This document shows, in pieces, positions 21,451 through 33,391 of a stretch of 64,000 bases of DNA. Within the stretch, counting starts at the first letter, position 1, and each line of letters opens with the position of its first letter. Below the pieces are notes generated by a model. It was not told where the DNA came from. It did no database searches and saw nothing but the letters and a program-made list of their open reading frames with translations. Origin of the DNA: Porogramme epimiltina (lineage: Eukaryota; Basidiomycota; Agaricomycetes; Polyporales; Polyporaceae); contig FTLJ01000659.1 of assembly GCA_900155495.1 (NCBI GenBank), forward strand, positions 89,776 through 153,775, read 5' to 3'. The position numbers were made by a program, and so were the translations under genes.

Positions 21451-24400
21451 TTATGCTAAAGGATCGAAGTCTCCCCAGTCGTCCTTCGAGAGTTGCTTGG
21501 ACCCGCCTCCTGTCCCCGGCCACTGAGGTTGTGACGGCTTCGATGGTGCGAGCATACTCCCCATCGACATTTGATGAGCAAAGAAGGGTGGTGGGGGCGA
21601 TGAAGACGTCATAGGTTGCGCCGGTTGGAGGGATATATTATAGTTAGGGACAGCAGGTGCGGCAGGTGTGCCGTTGTAACCAGGAGGTGCAGCATTGGAC
21701 GGCGTCAGGGTAGGGAACGACGGTTGCATAGGCTGCATAGCTGATGCTGAGACGAAGGGACTCGGCGCCATAGGGGTCATTGAAGCCATTGTTGATGACA
21801 CCGATGTCGATGATGAGGAGTTGAATGCAGAAGTGTTGAAAGATGTTGAAGGGACGCGGGTGGCGCCCAGCCCTGGCCCTGGACGGTTCATCGACGACCT
21901 CGTAGCATGGGGGTTGAGCGAGCTGGGGACCTTCGGCGAGGAAGGAAGAGACTGTGTTTGCTGCTGCTGCGTAAACGAGTTGGTTCTGACAGGCTGTACA
22001 GGCGGAATAGGCGGTGACAGCGTTGGGCTCTGTATGGGTGGAGTCTAAATGGCGATTAGCGTTTGCACGTTGTTAATCAACGTGGGTGCGGACTCACAGA
22101 GCTGCCGTTCGAGAAGATGCTTCCCCAGACGTCGTCTTCCCAGCTCGGAGTCTTTGCAGCTTCCCCGGTAGCATTAGTCTTGATAGGTGCGCTGCCGCTG
22201 TTCCCAACCAAACTCTCGAAGTCGACGGCCCCTGCAGGGCCTGCAGGTATATTCGCCGTGCCATTAATGGCTGAACGATCTTCAACTCGCTGTGAATCCC
22301 TGAGATATTGGTCGTGCTCTTTCTCAACTCGGTCGCCTAGCTTCTTAATGACTTCCATAAACCGTTTAAACTGGGAAACAGTGAGTACTAATGCGTACCA
22401 ATTTAGCGAATCATTGAGAAGAGACGATATTAGATCACGTACGCGGCCCCATAGACATTGCCCATAATTGGGGAAGAACGAGGGTAGCCACAGCTTCACG
22501 GTCAACTTTCATACCCATTGCTTCTTGGACGGCAAGGGTGGCCATCTATATAACGTGTCAGCCATCGCGCTCTCGGGATATACAGTGCTACATACCGTTA
22601 CAGCCGGCTCCTTGGTCCGTATCCTAGATAACAAGGGCACCAGTTTCTGGGTTAAACTCGACTACAAAAATCGATGAGAAATTCTTCGTATAATCTGTTT
22701 AAAAATGCACCCCACCTGATCGAGAGTCTTGACCATAGAGAAAAAGGTGTCCAGTGTAGCAACTTTGACGGAGAGTATGCGGGTTTTTGTGAAGACGAGC
22801 TACGGCGTACTTAGCTGTCTTGTCCGGAGTGAAGCTGTAAGAGTAGCTTACTGCGACCCTCGGGAACAACACGCCTTGCACTTCCGCGTAGTCGATGGTC
22901 TCACAGAGGTTGGGTACAGCCTTCAAAGCGCGTTCTTGTACCTGGACGGACATCAGCGTCATGCGTCTGATCAAGCGGGAGCGCACCTACAATTGCGTGC
23001 TCGCTCTCGAGCGCGTTGTACACGAGAGGAAGTACATCTGTCCGTGAACATTTAGCGGAGCTCTGTTGGCACAAGCTGATGGGGACTTACGTTCCCTAAA
23101 GACGGGCTTTTCGGTCTTCTCCTGAAGCAGGAGCAAGTTATCCAACAACGTTAGCATGTTCTGTGGGGGCTCCTTGATTGCAAACAACGGCTTGAGGCTA
23201 GGCAGAACGAGAGCCGCAAACTGAGTCGACGAAAGTACTTGGGCGATGGCGAAGATATTTGGTAGAATGTACGGAAGTAGATGTGTGTCTTTCATCTGTG
23301 AGATAACTTCTCCTTAGTTGTGCATATAGGTGAATACATTAGGAATACTTACCTCCTCAAGGAGAGAAGGCAAGATTTTACGCGTTCGGAGCCCTTCTGA
23401 GAACCTGTCGAGGACACTGGTTAAACCCTTCATGAATGAGATCTTCTCCTCTCGAGTCTTCGCAGCGAAATTCGAGCGATCGAGAAAATTGAGAGTAGAA
23501 ACAGGCAATGAAGAGAAGAAGGCGTGAAGAGGGAGGTCCGTTGGATTAGGACGACCATGGGGCTGTCGAGTGATCAAAGCACTTAGCAGAGCTAGAAAAA
23601 AATAGCTGTAAGTTACATGGTTTGACACAAGGGATTCGGGTCACCTCTGAGGTCCTGCTCTAGTCTCTCCATGCCCGCGAGTGGCTTTCCTGCGTTTTCA
23701 CGCAGAGAAGCAAGGTTGCCGTGATTCTTGAAAGGCGGGTTTCCTTTACAATGTACTGCATACATCAGGCACCCGAGAGAGTACATGTCTGAGGCGGGGT
23801 CCAACACCTCGTCTAGCGCATATTCAGGAGCTATCTCGGCAGTCAGAGAGTGTCACCGATAGCGCATTGCTACTAAGCCTACCGATGTAGTCAAAAGAAC
23901 GCTGGGTGTATGTGGATGCACGTCCATCGAATGTTGGGAATTCCCATCGTGGTGCACCGCCGTCGGGGCGAGAGAGAGCGATTGTCAGTCCTAGCCCGGA
24001 TATCTTCCAGTCACCCTGTAGTAGCGCATCAGCGACGTGCCTAAATCGCCGTTGAACAAGTAGATGCTGACTGCGCCGTTGATTACAATACTTTCCGGAT
24101 TGATGTTCGAGTGTATCAGGCGTGCGGAACTATGCATGAAGGTAAGACCCTTGCACAGCTGCAGGATGCCTTTCTGTATCTTTGGCAACCATGAGCCTCA
24201 TTCCACCCTAAACCTAGTGGGAACGTGTGCTTACCTCGACTTCATCCAACTCGACCAGTGGGGTGTATTGAAAAGAGCCGGGTATGGAGAGATGGAGGGA
24301 GGAGAGGATAGGTTCCGTAGCAAATATAAGTTCATTCCGGGTCTCTTCGAGAGGCTCCACCACCTCTTTGGATTCTCCGTCAGCCGTGGTGACCTCTCCA

Positions 24401-24822
24401 TCCGAATGAAAGGGACTTGCCTAGGATAGATGGATGCCGTAGCCTACTCAACGCGGATGCCTGTCCACCACGTTCAACGTCTCCTCGCAACAGGCATGCC
24501 GCATCATACGCACCTCGGCTTTGAGTACCTCTAGCGTCCGCTCACGCGATGCGGGTCCCATCCGCTCCATGTCGGGACTCTTCTTGTCCGCGCTCCATAC
24601 CGACACGCGCTTGCCCGTGACCTTGTGTGTAGCGGGCTGAACCCGCCACGGGCCGACGTTGAACGGTGGGGGTTGAGCCGCGGCAGGGAGCGAGGCAGCC
24701 GAAGACCCGGCAGGGGCGGGGGATGCTGTCCTGCTTCCGACGATAGAGGGTGTGGACGGGCCAATGTTGTAGGACTGGGATATGTTTGTCCGGGCAAAGA
24801 ATGAGGACGCGGCGGCGAACAT
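21451..24822 (-). CDS. SCY1: SCY1-like pseudokinase (SCYL2/Scy1 family)
   Basis: SCY1-like proteins are catalytically weak kinase-fold proteins acting in clathrin and Golgi-endosome traffic. The N-terminus (MFAAASSFFAR) leads to a kinase-like domain starting near FNVGPWRVQPA. The usual ATP-site Lys strand is replaced by GKRVSVWSADKK, the HRD motif by LIHSNINPESI, and DFG by SGLGLTI, so it is a pseudokinase. EYALDEVLDPASDMYSLGC marks the APE and helix F region. A HEAT-like helical region follows (ALLSALITRQPHGRPNP, LLPYILPNIFAIAQVL, QERALKAVPNLCETIDY). The C-terminal tail is low-complexity Pro/Ser/Gln, with an acidic-Trp motif SWEDDVWGSIF and a terminal DDWGDFDPLA typical of SCYL2-like tails. 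About 12 short introns are present. The start at 24822 is an ATG directly before the conserved N-terminus. Confidence 0.92.
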
Positions 24823-25115
24823 GGTGCAATGTAGGATCGGTTCCAAGAGCGTTCGAGAGTTCCGTATACACAGGCGAGAGATAGAGGGGTCTGCGGGTCC
24901 ACAGAAGCAAGAAGCGAGCGCAGCTCGGCGGAGGCCACCAAGCGGTGTCTGCGCACAGTATAGCACGTCGCTATGGGCGCCTCAGTCAATGAATTATTCA
25001 CCGATTATAGTAGCGCCTTCAATGCTCGTGATAACACGTCCTATTGCTGCTATTAGTACTATCTTGTTATCTACTCTAAAAGTTGGAATCTGCAGCATCG
25101 GGAACTACACATCCA

Positions 25116-26529
25116 TTACGCTCCTCTGATTAAGGGAAATATCAAACGCCTAGTAGGGCTGACCACTGGCGGTACGATCGCCCTCCCGCCCGCGCCCCGC
25201 TCCATCCACGAGTTGGCTAAAATCGCTTGTGAGTCACAGTCTCCTATAGCATTGTATATATCAAATGACTCACTGCACATCTGTCCAAGTAGAACAACAA
25301 ATAAAGCAGCCCAGGAAAACCCAAGCCACCCCCCAACTCTTCGGCCCGTGTAAGCAGTGTAGCTCTTCTCCGCGAGAATCCCCACTGCTTGCAAGACGAA
25401 GAATGCGATGACCTTCCAGTCTATCGACGAGCCACCCAAATAGAACCCCACTTCGTGGTATAGCCCAGAAGCAAGGAAGATCCCAAAGAGTCTTCCGACG
25501 TCTCCGGCAAGCCATTGACCCGGGTACCCGCCGAACACCATGAATGTGTGTCGCAAAATCTGGTGCCACCGACGCGACCAGAACTCATGGAGCGATCGCG
25601 TTCGCCATGGCCGGTCGTGGCACGGCGGCCATGTTGAGGGCGGCTGATTCAGAAGGCCTACGCCGACCAGAGATGCGATGTCGTACCACATCTCGATGCC
25701 TAGGATGACACAGAGGCCTATCGCGAGATGCAAGGCTGCGGATACGACGTAGCGTTGGAGAAGGGGAAGATCTTGGAGGAAGAGTGTGCCGCCTGTGGGG
25801 GTGACGCCGGGTAGGGTCTCGAGGAACGAGTCCACCACATCGACATAGATATACGTCCTGATTATAGACTGTATCGTTGCTTTGAGGTATGCTGTCCGTT
25901 CGGTGGGGCGGCGCATGTCGGGGAGGGACGAGCCTTGCCCGAATTGCCAACCAATGCCTCTGCCTGCTGTCCCGACCTCACAAGCGTCGAAGAACCATTT
26001 CGGAAAGAAGCCTTTGGATTCGTTAGACCCCCTGTCTTCCAGAGAGGCCTCCCCGACTTTCATGGTACCCCCGAGAGGTATTGCCCAAGAGAGAGTGTAA
26101 GCCGTGAGTGTGAGGGCACCCAAACCTGTGAATAATTTGAGTAAAATCTCTATTATCTAAGTGATAACCTCTACCTCTAACCCAGTCGAACCACCCTGCG
26201 TAGACATCCTCCGCGTGGTGTTTGGTGGCGGAGGAGATATAGGCGAAAATTCCCATGGGAAGAAGCAAAAGACGGCAGATGTGTGTGTTTGGCTTTCGTG
26301 TCAGGTACGCCATGAGAAAATAGGGTGTTGCTGAATAGCAGAGTATATGTGCAGCATTTGCCCAAGATAGGGGGGAGTCATGCTCTCTGAACACCTTCCG
26401 GACAACGGTTGTGGTGTTGTAGTAGTCCATTGTGCTGCAAAATAGATTATTTAGAAAGATGGTCAAGTTATGACTTATAGGAGGTATACTCACGAGGAGG
26501 CGGTGAGGGGATCTTGCAACCCAGTCTGC
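25116..26529 (-). CDS. Wax-synthase-like MBOAT acyltransferase, copy 1 (first exon unresolved)
   Basis: The protein is a multi-spanning membrane O-acyltransferase of the fungal wax synthase-like group. Visible features in order: hydrophobic spans (ILCYSATPYFLMAYL, LLLLPMGIFAYIS, GALTLTAYTLSWAI); the soluble RGIGWQFGQG segment; YVVSAALHLAIGLCVILG; the family signature RSLHEFWSRRWHQILR; and FLASGLYHEVGFY, whose His is the probable catalytic residue. It ends PLIRGA. Near 25220-25270 a canonical 48-bp intron (GTGAGT to ACAAG, a multiple of three) interrupts the frame after GQMC without shifting it, so a naive reading would retain it. A 36-nt exon at 26494-26529 adds LQDPLTAS before STMDYY. The initiating exon lies further upstream and was not resolved. 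In basidiomycetes such enzymes often acylate sterols or terpenoids; the substrate here is unknown. Confidence 0.82.
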
Positions 26530-26776
26530 CTGTTAAGAGAAGCGCAGCGTCAGCTCGAATTCTTGAATAGGACTGACAGCCGATCGGTGGTCGCAATAGG
26601 GGTGGCGGATCGTCGCTGGGTTGTCATTGATTCTCGATCGAGGGAATGACGATGGCGCGCCCTGAGTGTGACGACATTTCCACGTGCATGGCCACCGCAT
26701 ATGAAGAATCCAGTGACAATGCTATACCGCAGCACAGGCTCTTCCATGATGCCAGCATCCGGGAGAAACAATTAAC

Positions 26777-28179
26777 TCACGACGTAGACGTACTAAATGT
26801 ATATACCAAATGTCGGACGAGAGGAAGGATGGCTGTCCTCATGGGACTGAGGGCTAGAGGGATAGTGACCCCGCCGCCGATTCCTCTCGCAGCCCACGCA
26901 TCAGCTAGAAAAGGTCGTGGCAGGATATCAGGAATGGTTCGAATGGAGGCACTGCAGAACGCACTGCACATCTGTCCAAAACCTAGGACGAAAATGATCG
27001 CCCACGCGAAACCCAAGAGCCCGCCCACTCGCTTGCCCATCACCCGGCGATAGGCTTTCTCCAGAACGACCCCGGTGGCCTGGAGGAGGAAGAAACCCAC
27101 CACGCGCCAGTCAGTCTCCACGCCGGCAACCGTGATCCCCAGCTCGTGCACGAGCCCCGACGCGAGGAACGTCCCGATCGTCGCGCCAACTCCGCCCCCG
27201 ATCCATCGCCCGGGCAGGCCCCCGCAGACGAGAAACACATAGCGGAGAGCCTGGTGCCACCTGCGCGCCCAGAACTCGTGCAGCGAGCGCACGCGCCACA
27301 CCCCGGACAACGCGCCGCCGTCAATGGGGGGCCACGCAACCGGCGGCTGGCCCAGCACAAGCACGCCCGCGAGCGAGAGTGCATCATACATGAGCGCCAT
27401 GCCGCACGCGATGACGACCCCCTGCGCGAGGTGGATCGTGGTGGAGAGGGCGTAGCGTGGCACAGGAGCGAGGTTCGCGAGGAAGATGGTGCCTCCGTGC
27501 GGGCCGAGCCCGGGCGTGAACTTGATGAGCGTGTCGAGCAGGTCGATGCAAAGGAAGTGGCGCGCGACGCGGACGAGCGCGGCGCGTGCGAAGGCGCGGC
27601 GCTCGCGGGGCTGCGTAGCGGGCGGCACGTAGACGTGCGCGCCGAAGTCCCAGCCGACGCCGCGCATGGAGAGGCCGATCTCGAGCGCGTCGTAGACGCT
27701 GTCTGGCAAGCATGCGACGAGCCCGCTGCGGGAGGAGGGGGAGGAGGCGCCTTCGAGGGGAGGCCCGCCGATTTGCCGTAGTTCTGTTTCGCCGATCCTG
27801 CGTCTTCCGTCCTTCGCGCAGGCGAAGTCGACTGATTTCGCCATGACGATAAGTGCTAGAATCCCTGACAGCGCGAGCGTTAATGCATCCAGTCCTTCGC
27901 CTCTTGAGGGGGCGGAGCTCACCTCGATCCCATTCGTACCACGTGTACCACGGGCTACCCACAGTGTGCCCCCAAGTGCAGCGGACAGCCATGGCGACCA
28001 CAGTCGGAAGCAGGAGCACCCTCACAAGCTGAGTATCGCGCCGCCGGACCAAGAATGCCATGAAGAAGTAAGGCACGAGGTATAGGAAAGCTTGCGGGAA
28101 TGTCTGCCACGTGAGGAGCCGTCGCTGCTCATACTTCGGAACAAATTCCCGGAAGGCGAGGGTGGCAGCATCGCCTATT
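26777..28179 (-). CDS. Wax-synthase-like MBOAT acyltransferase, copy 2 (first exon unresolved)
   Basis: This is a tandem paralogue of the preceding gene, same strand, with the same order of elements: AFREFVPKYEQ and PYFFMAFLVRRR at the N-terminus, RGVGWDFGAHVYVPP, YALSTTIHLAQGVVIACGM, the signature RSLHEFWARRWHQALR, and FLASGLVHELGITVAGVE with the conserved His. It then has KRVGGLLGFAWAIIFVLGFG. An intron follows GQMC at the same position as in copy 1 and shows the same phase. The two copies differ at many residues, so the duplication is old, and copy 2 is markedly richer in Arg/Ala codons and GC. The initiator exon is upstream of 28179 and not resolved. No terpene synthase, P450 or polyketide synthase gene is nearby, so a metabolite cluster is not indicated. 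Confidence 0.82.
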
Positions 28180-29089
28180 CTAGAAAGGGCGAGATGTCAG
28201 AGGTCTGTCTTCTCGAAGGGCTTGGGGGCTCAACTCCTTGGCTAGTAAGTTTGAGCGACGCATGAGTGGCTGAAGCAGCCAAACTGTGCCACGTCGCCGG
28301 GACGTGTTATGAACGCCGTGCTGAGGCTGTGAATGCTAACTGCGCGAAAGGTTTGTAGTCTGCAGATCGAAGAAGCTGTTAGTATCGCGACGCTAGCAGG
28401 ACAAGACGAACTCGCCTGTGACCTCCCTCTACTGAAGTAGAACAGATCCTGCCCTCGGATGGCCGTGCTGGACAAGTTGCAACCTGGTCCGAGCAGCCCT
28501 CGGGCCTCGCGGCGCAGTGGCGGAATGGAAGGGTTTCTCGGGCGATCGTCAAGCGCCCCGATCCCCATCACATACCCATTTCACGCCGATCCGCATCGGG
28601 GCTCGGGAATTCGGTTCACCTCGGAGGTGGCAGTGTCTTTTATGCCATGGGCCCCCTGTGTATTCGCTTTGTGTACCTTGACTTACTGCGCCCCAGGGCG
28701 GGGCCGAGTGGGGCTCGGACGTACTGGCCTATCACCGAGAGATATGGGGGAGAGGTTTGGCCAGGGACCAGAAAGACACCCGCTCTGTATTCATCGAGTG
28801 TCTGGCCTGGAATTATGCGCTAGTTCGAGAATGTATCTGTGGGAACGGTAGTACAACATGAGGGAATCGAGGATCCGCACGAGGACGGAGGACGGAGGTT
28901 GGAGGGATCGCTGAGAAGTAAAGCGTTTTGGACGGGTGCATAGGGGTCAAAAAGAGTAGCAACACGTAAGACAGTGGGGTCATTAGAGTCGTGAGGTAAA
29001 TAAGTTAGAACTCGCCCATCGAGACCTAGGGGAAAGGAACGCTGGTCGTGAAAGGATAAAGAGGCCGGACACTAAGCGGAGACTCTGGG
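28180..29089. other. Intergenic; probable 5' exon and promoter of MBOAT copy 2
   Basis: The missing first exon of the minus-strand acyltransferase should lie in its left part, but no ATG exon with a matching donor was convincing. The 130-codon plus frame at 28459-28851 lacks motifs and is not called. Nothing else is supported. Confidence 0.4.
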
Positions 29090-30815
29090 CTAACGCGTGG
29101 GCCGCAGATACCGTTGGACGTCATTCAGCCCCAGCGCCGGGAACGGCACGCCGCCCATGGCGAGCACCTCGCTCTGTAACGAGCCATATTGATCCGTCGT
29201 GAGCTTCAGCTGGACCTCGTGCTTGTACACCGGGAAATCCTTCAGGTGCTCTGGCGGCAAAATGACGAGCCGCAATATATGCTAGCGATGAGAGAAAGAA
29301 CCCAGCGGTCAGCACGGGCGCGCGCGACTGCGGAACGGAACAACAACGCACCTCGACAGAGACGGCGTTTTCGACCTTCCACGACGCCTCCCGCCCGGGC
29401 TCGCCCGTCTGGACCTCGAGCCGGAGGTAGACCGTGCCCTCGCGCGACTCGTCCGCGAGGTAGAGCTCCGCGCGCGAGAGCACCTGCTCCCGGATGCTGA
29501 TCTGCGCCCCGAGCGAGATCCACGTCTTCTGCCGCTTCACGAGCGACAGGTGCGCGTTGTGCGACAGCAGCCGCGCCAACGCCGGCGCCTGCGGGCACGA
29601 TATCCTCAGCGCCACCGCGACGGTCTCCCCGGACGCGAAGCACCTGCTATCGGGCATCGTGAGCTGCGAAGGTGCTCCCGTGGTGCCAAGCGGGCGAATA
29701 AACGGATGACGCGTAGGCAGGGGGAGAGGGCGCGAGGTGCATAGGCGCACGAGGTGGGCATGGTCAAATTCAACGGAAATGACTCGACGGTTAGCGCCCG
29801 GTGGATAACCATGATCGTGGGGGATGCGGGCTTACCATGATATCCGGGAGGTCGCTCCGCCGTCGCGCGGACTCCTCGATGCGCGGGCTCCATGTCGGTG
29901 AGAGCTGCACGCTGCACATCCCCTCGGGCAGCTCGACGCCGTCTGTGTGCGCCCACGAAAGCTCGGTCACGGGCGGCACCGTCGGGCGCGACTTGGGCAG
30001 GTACAGCACCGGCACAGACAGCCTGCACGAGAGCGAGCGCGCGAAAAAAGGAGCAGAACGCCGCGGTCAGCCAGCGCGGCCGCGGGGGGAAAGGGGGACG
30101 CGTACTTCTCGTGGCGGCGGAGGCCCTTGCGGACGATGTCCACGCGGAACGAGTACGCGACGTCGGTCGTGATCCCTGGCTGGTACACGGTGTACGACGG
30201 CGGGAGCGCATCGTCCGGGCGGCCGTCGGCGGTGGCGGGGAACTGGATCGCGAACGGGTAGTCGCCCTTGAGCGTCGCGCTCGGCCCGCCCGGCGCTGCG
30301 GAGAAGAGGACGGTCTTTTTCTTGAGGAAGACGTCCCTGCTGACGCCCGGGACGGCCACGGTCGCGTGCTGGCTCGCGCAGGTGTTTATCGCGCCGTGGA
30401 GCTGCAGTTATGGTACATATCGCGACACGCGCAACGGGGCGGCCGGGGAGAAGAAGACGGTCAGCCGAAGCGGGGGAAACGAGGCTATCGCGAGCGCACG
30501 CACTGATACCGACACCTCGAGGACGTGGGTGCATTGTTTTCTGAAGGTGATCATGCCTTCCACTGTGGCACCGAGGCCGTACGCGGGGAGCGTGAGGCCC
30601 CAGTGTGGCGGGTGCAGGCGCACTTCGAGATGGTCAGTCTTGTAGACATGTTTGAGACCCTCGCGTGCTGCGGGCGCAAGACCGGTGGGGTAGCGTTCTG
30701 ACTGGAGCGTGCGCTCTGTAGTTGCCGGCCTCTCGGAATAGAGAGGCGCGGGGCTGTTGCTGGACGGGGCGAGAGCATAGGACGGGGGGAGGTCAGTGGT
30801 GGGCTCCATGGCCAT
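29090..30815 (-). CDS. Alpha-arrestin family protein with PPxY motifs
   Basis: Alpha-arrestins recruit Rsp5/NEDD4 ubiquitin ligases to membrane transporters and so control endocytosis. The protein starts MAMEPTTDLPPSYALAPSS. The arrestin N-terminal beta-sandwich includes HLEVRLHPPHWGLTLPAYG and VEGMITFRKQCTHVLEVSV. Then come FLKKKTVLFSAAPGG, GDYPFAIQFPATADG and LPPSYTVYQPGITTDVAYSF. The second sandwich includes CFASGETVAVALRISCPQ, RQKTWISLGAQISIREQVL and FPVYKHEVQLKLTTDQYG. Two PPSY sequences, one near residue 10 and one in the middle, fit the PPxY consensus for WW domains. At least four short introns interrupt the gene. The start is the ATG at 30815, with a second in-frame ATG two codons later. 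The C-terminus (QRYLRPTR) looks complete; the product is probably cytosolic. Confidence 0.85.
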
Positions 30816-31667
30816 GCGCGGGCTCAGTGCAGGAGGCCGGGGAGGGGCGGTCAGGAAGGTGGAACGGAGGAGAGTCGCACGCGCCGAACGGGCGTGGGGT
30901 CAGCTGGGAAGGTTGCTTTAAGAAGCTGGCGAGATCCTGACAGGAATCGCGGCGGTTAGGCCGGGGGCCCTGCCAGGCGCGCCGGCGTCAAGAGGTGATG
31001 GGCGCAGGCGGGCTTGCCGGCGGCTCGAGGCGGCTGCGAACCACTCAACCGGCGTCCATGCGCACCCAGTACGCACGCAGCGCAAGACGTAATCTTCCAA
31101 ACATTGGGTGACTCGAACGCTCGATCACCTCCATGACAAACGCCCAGGGCTGCACTTTAGAGGCACCCTCCGTCTCCGCGCGGAACGCCGCGCCCCGCCA
31201 CCGACGCAAGGCGCACGCGCCCCATTTCCCCATACATACATGTTTGCGCCCGCCGCGGAGGAACTCATCATGATGGGTCTGACAAAGCAAGGCACAGCGC
31301 AATCTCAACACCACCACGCACTGGAGATTGCGTCCTGATTGGTCCATGCCCAGGACAAACGTGTTCCAACCCAGCAGAGTCAGACGCTAGCCAGGTGAAA
31401 TTAAGCTTTCAAGCTCGCCCGAGGGTAGCGCCATCCGCTGACAAACCTTCGAAGAGCATCCAGCTCCTTCTTGGTTGAAGGCGAATGCCGCACACACCTT
31501 GAGTGTATCTTGAGCACGCTCTTGTGTCTGCTGCTGAATAATCAAGCCAAGATAACATTACGCTCTGGAAGCGATACCGGCACTACAGTACAGTCGTCAT
31601 TCGAGTCATACCACGCGTCATTTAGCACCTACACGTTGACGACCTGAGCATGCAATCGTCGACCCTC
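30816..31667. other. Intergenic, no supported gene
   Basis: Holds the promoter of the arrestin gene and the 3' flank of the cytochrome b561 gene. Short frames on both strands at 30918-31347 overlap each other and lack motifs. Nothing else is seen. Confidence 0.45.
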
Positions 31668-32868
31668 CTAGAAGAATTGCATCTTCGATGTCCTGTAAAA
31701 ACACGCATGAATATTCAAATTGGCGCTTAAGGTGCCCGCGGCCCAGGCCCGACCTCCGAGATCCGAGGATGAACATGTTAGGAGGACAAATACACACCTT
31801 ACTCGTACAAGGACTGCGGCGATGAGCACTACGGGGCTAATCGTGTAAGCCAGCAGTCTGACAACGAACGGACTGTGACTCGTGGTCCAGCTGGACCACC
31901 CCCCGCCCAAATATGCGGTGAGGAGGAAGAGGGGGAAGAGAAGATAGCCCGAGAACCTGTTAACGAGGCACATCAGCCCTGATGTCAAAGTAACTTTCCT
32001 TTCTATTGCCTCATCACGCACCGGTGGTATTTCCAGACGAGCTTCGCCTTCCGACCGCCGCCGAACAACCGACCGCCGAACCATACGCTGCCGCCGCCGA
32101 GCACGACCTGCACGACCAACCAGGCCACCGATATTATACCAAGGGTCTATCGCAGCGGGGTAAGCCAGGTCGACATGTGGATGTAACAACGAACAACGCT
32201 CGGAACTCACCCCATGCCACGTCTTGAAGTGGGCACTCTCGTGTATGTACTTGTTCCAGATGATCGCGAGGGTGCCCAAGAAGATTGCGGGCACGCCGAG
32301 AGCGGCCATCGCCAACTGATGGCGGGTAAGTCCGGCAGCCTTCGTCTTCACCTGGGAAGTCGGCTGGAGTGTCAAGATGCCTGAATGGGCTATGATGTCA
32401 GAGCTGCGGCTGGGAGGTTGGACGACGCGCAGCGCACCGTAAGCAAATATCGAGATAGAAAGGCTTTGCAAGATCGGATGGAAGAAGAACAGCCCAAGGG
32501 ACTTCGGGTTGTTTGCTAGAGTGATCACCCATGTCGATACGAGGAACACCTGATATCGACGGTCAAGGCTCGTATGCTTCTCGTATGCCTTTTGTAGCTA
32601 CTGAGCACTCACCCCTGCAGAGATCTTTAGACCAGACAGAATGAGTAATCGCTCGGGCACGGGCTGTGTGGCATGGACGCACGTATGCTGCCCATAGGGC
32701 TATGACGTCGCCTTGCCGGCCTTCCGGCTTGGCAAATTGCTCGTCGAACCCCATATCCTCCGGGTGGTTGGGCGTGTCAGGCTCCACGATGAAAGGCTCT
32801 TGCTCGGAGGCGTCGTGAGGAGGGGTGTCGTCCGGAGCCGTCGCGGTGGAAATAGCGCTGACCGCCAT
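31668..32868 (-). CDS. Cytochrome b561-domain membrane protein
   Basis: The cytochrome b561 domain is a haem-binding four-helix core that moves electrons across membranes, usually from ascorbate or to ferric iron. A hydrophilic N-terminus (MAVSAISTATAPDD, acidic and Pro-rich) is followed by hydrophobic segments: VIALWAAYISAGVFLVSTWV, GLFFFHPILQSLSISIFAYG, LAMAALGVPAIFLGTLAIIW, ISVAWLVVQVVLGGGSVWFG and FSGYLLFPLFLLTAYLGGGW. Conserved His residues fit haem ligation: FFFHP, SAHFKTWHG and WKYHRFSG. At least four introns are needed; one at about 32170-32220 and another near 31965-32020 break the helices if read through. The start ATG is at 32868. The C-terminal exon is uncertain: either KMQFF at 31668, or an alternative splice ending near 31620. 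No DOMON domain is fused. The substrate is unknown. Confidence 0.78.
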
Positions 32869-33391
32869 GGCTGGTCAGGCGTATATATGTGGAACCCGGG
32901 TTTAGAATGGGGCGTCCACGACCGTCGGGGAAGGGCGATGGCGGTGGGAGTCTAAGGGGTGACAGGCGTACGTGTCAGCGCATGATATGGCTCACGGCCG
33001 CAGCCGCGCAAGGGGCAATGGAACGCTGTGAAAGCAACAGCGTCGGGAGCGAGTGGGGGTGAGAACGGCCGGTCAGCGGCGACTCAGCGGGTCTGACGAG
33101 GGCGCGCACGTCGCAGCGTATCGCCCGCCCCCCCCTCAGGCACGTGGGAATGACCAATCGTGCATCTCTCTTTGGACCAGCCCTTGCGGCGATCTCCGCT
33201 CGGATCGAACGAGAAGGCGGGACCCCAGGACCTTCCCCGCGGGGCTCGACCGGCCCACACGTTCCGTCCCGTGCGCGGCTCTTGGGTCCATCGCCGCCTC
33301 GACATTGACACCTGGCCTTGTCCTCTACAGTCTCCTCCTCTTTCCATTGCTAGTGGTGCCCTACGACAGAGCACCTAAGATACCTATCATC
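32869..33391. other. Divergent promoter region between b561 gene and HIBADH
   Basis: The two genes start back to back with about 520 bp between start codons, so both promoters lie here. The sequence is GC-rich in its left two thirds and pyrimidine-rich just before the HIBADH start. No further gene is supported. Confidence 0.5.

Noticed and set aside
28505..28560. tRNA-like A box (TGGCGGAATGG)
   Set aside because: No matching B box (GGTTCGANNCC) at a suitable distance and no foldable acceptor stem.
25116..32868. Secondary-metabolite gene cluster around the MBOAT pair
   Set aside because: No terpene synthase, polyketide synthase, P450 or cluster regulator is visible; the neighbours are housekeeping-type genes.
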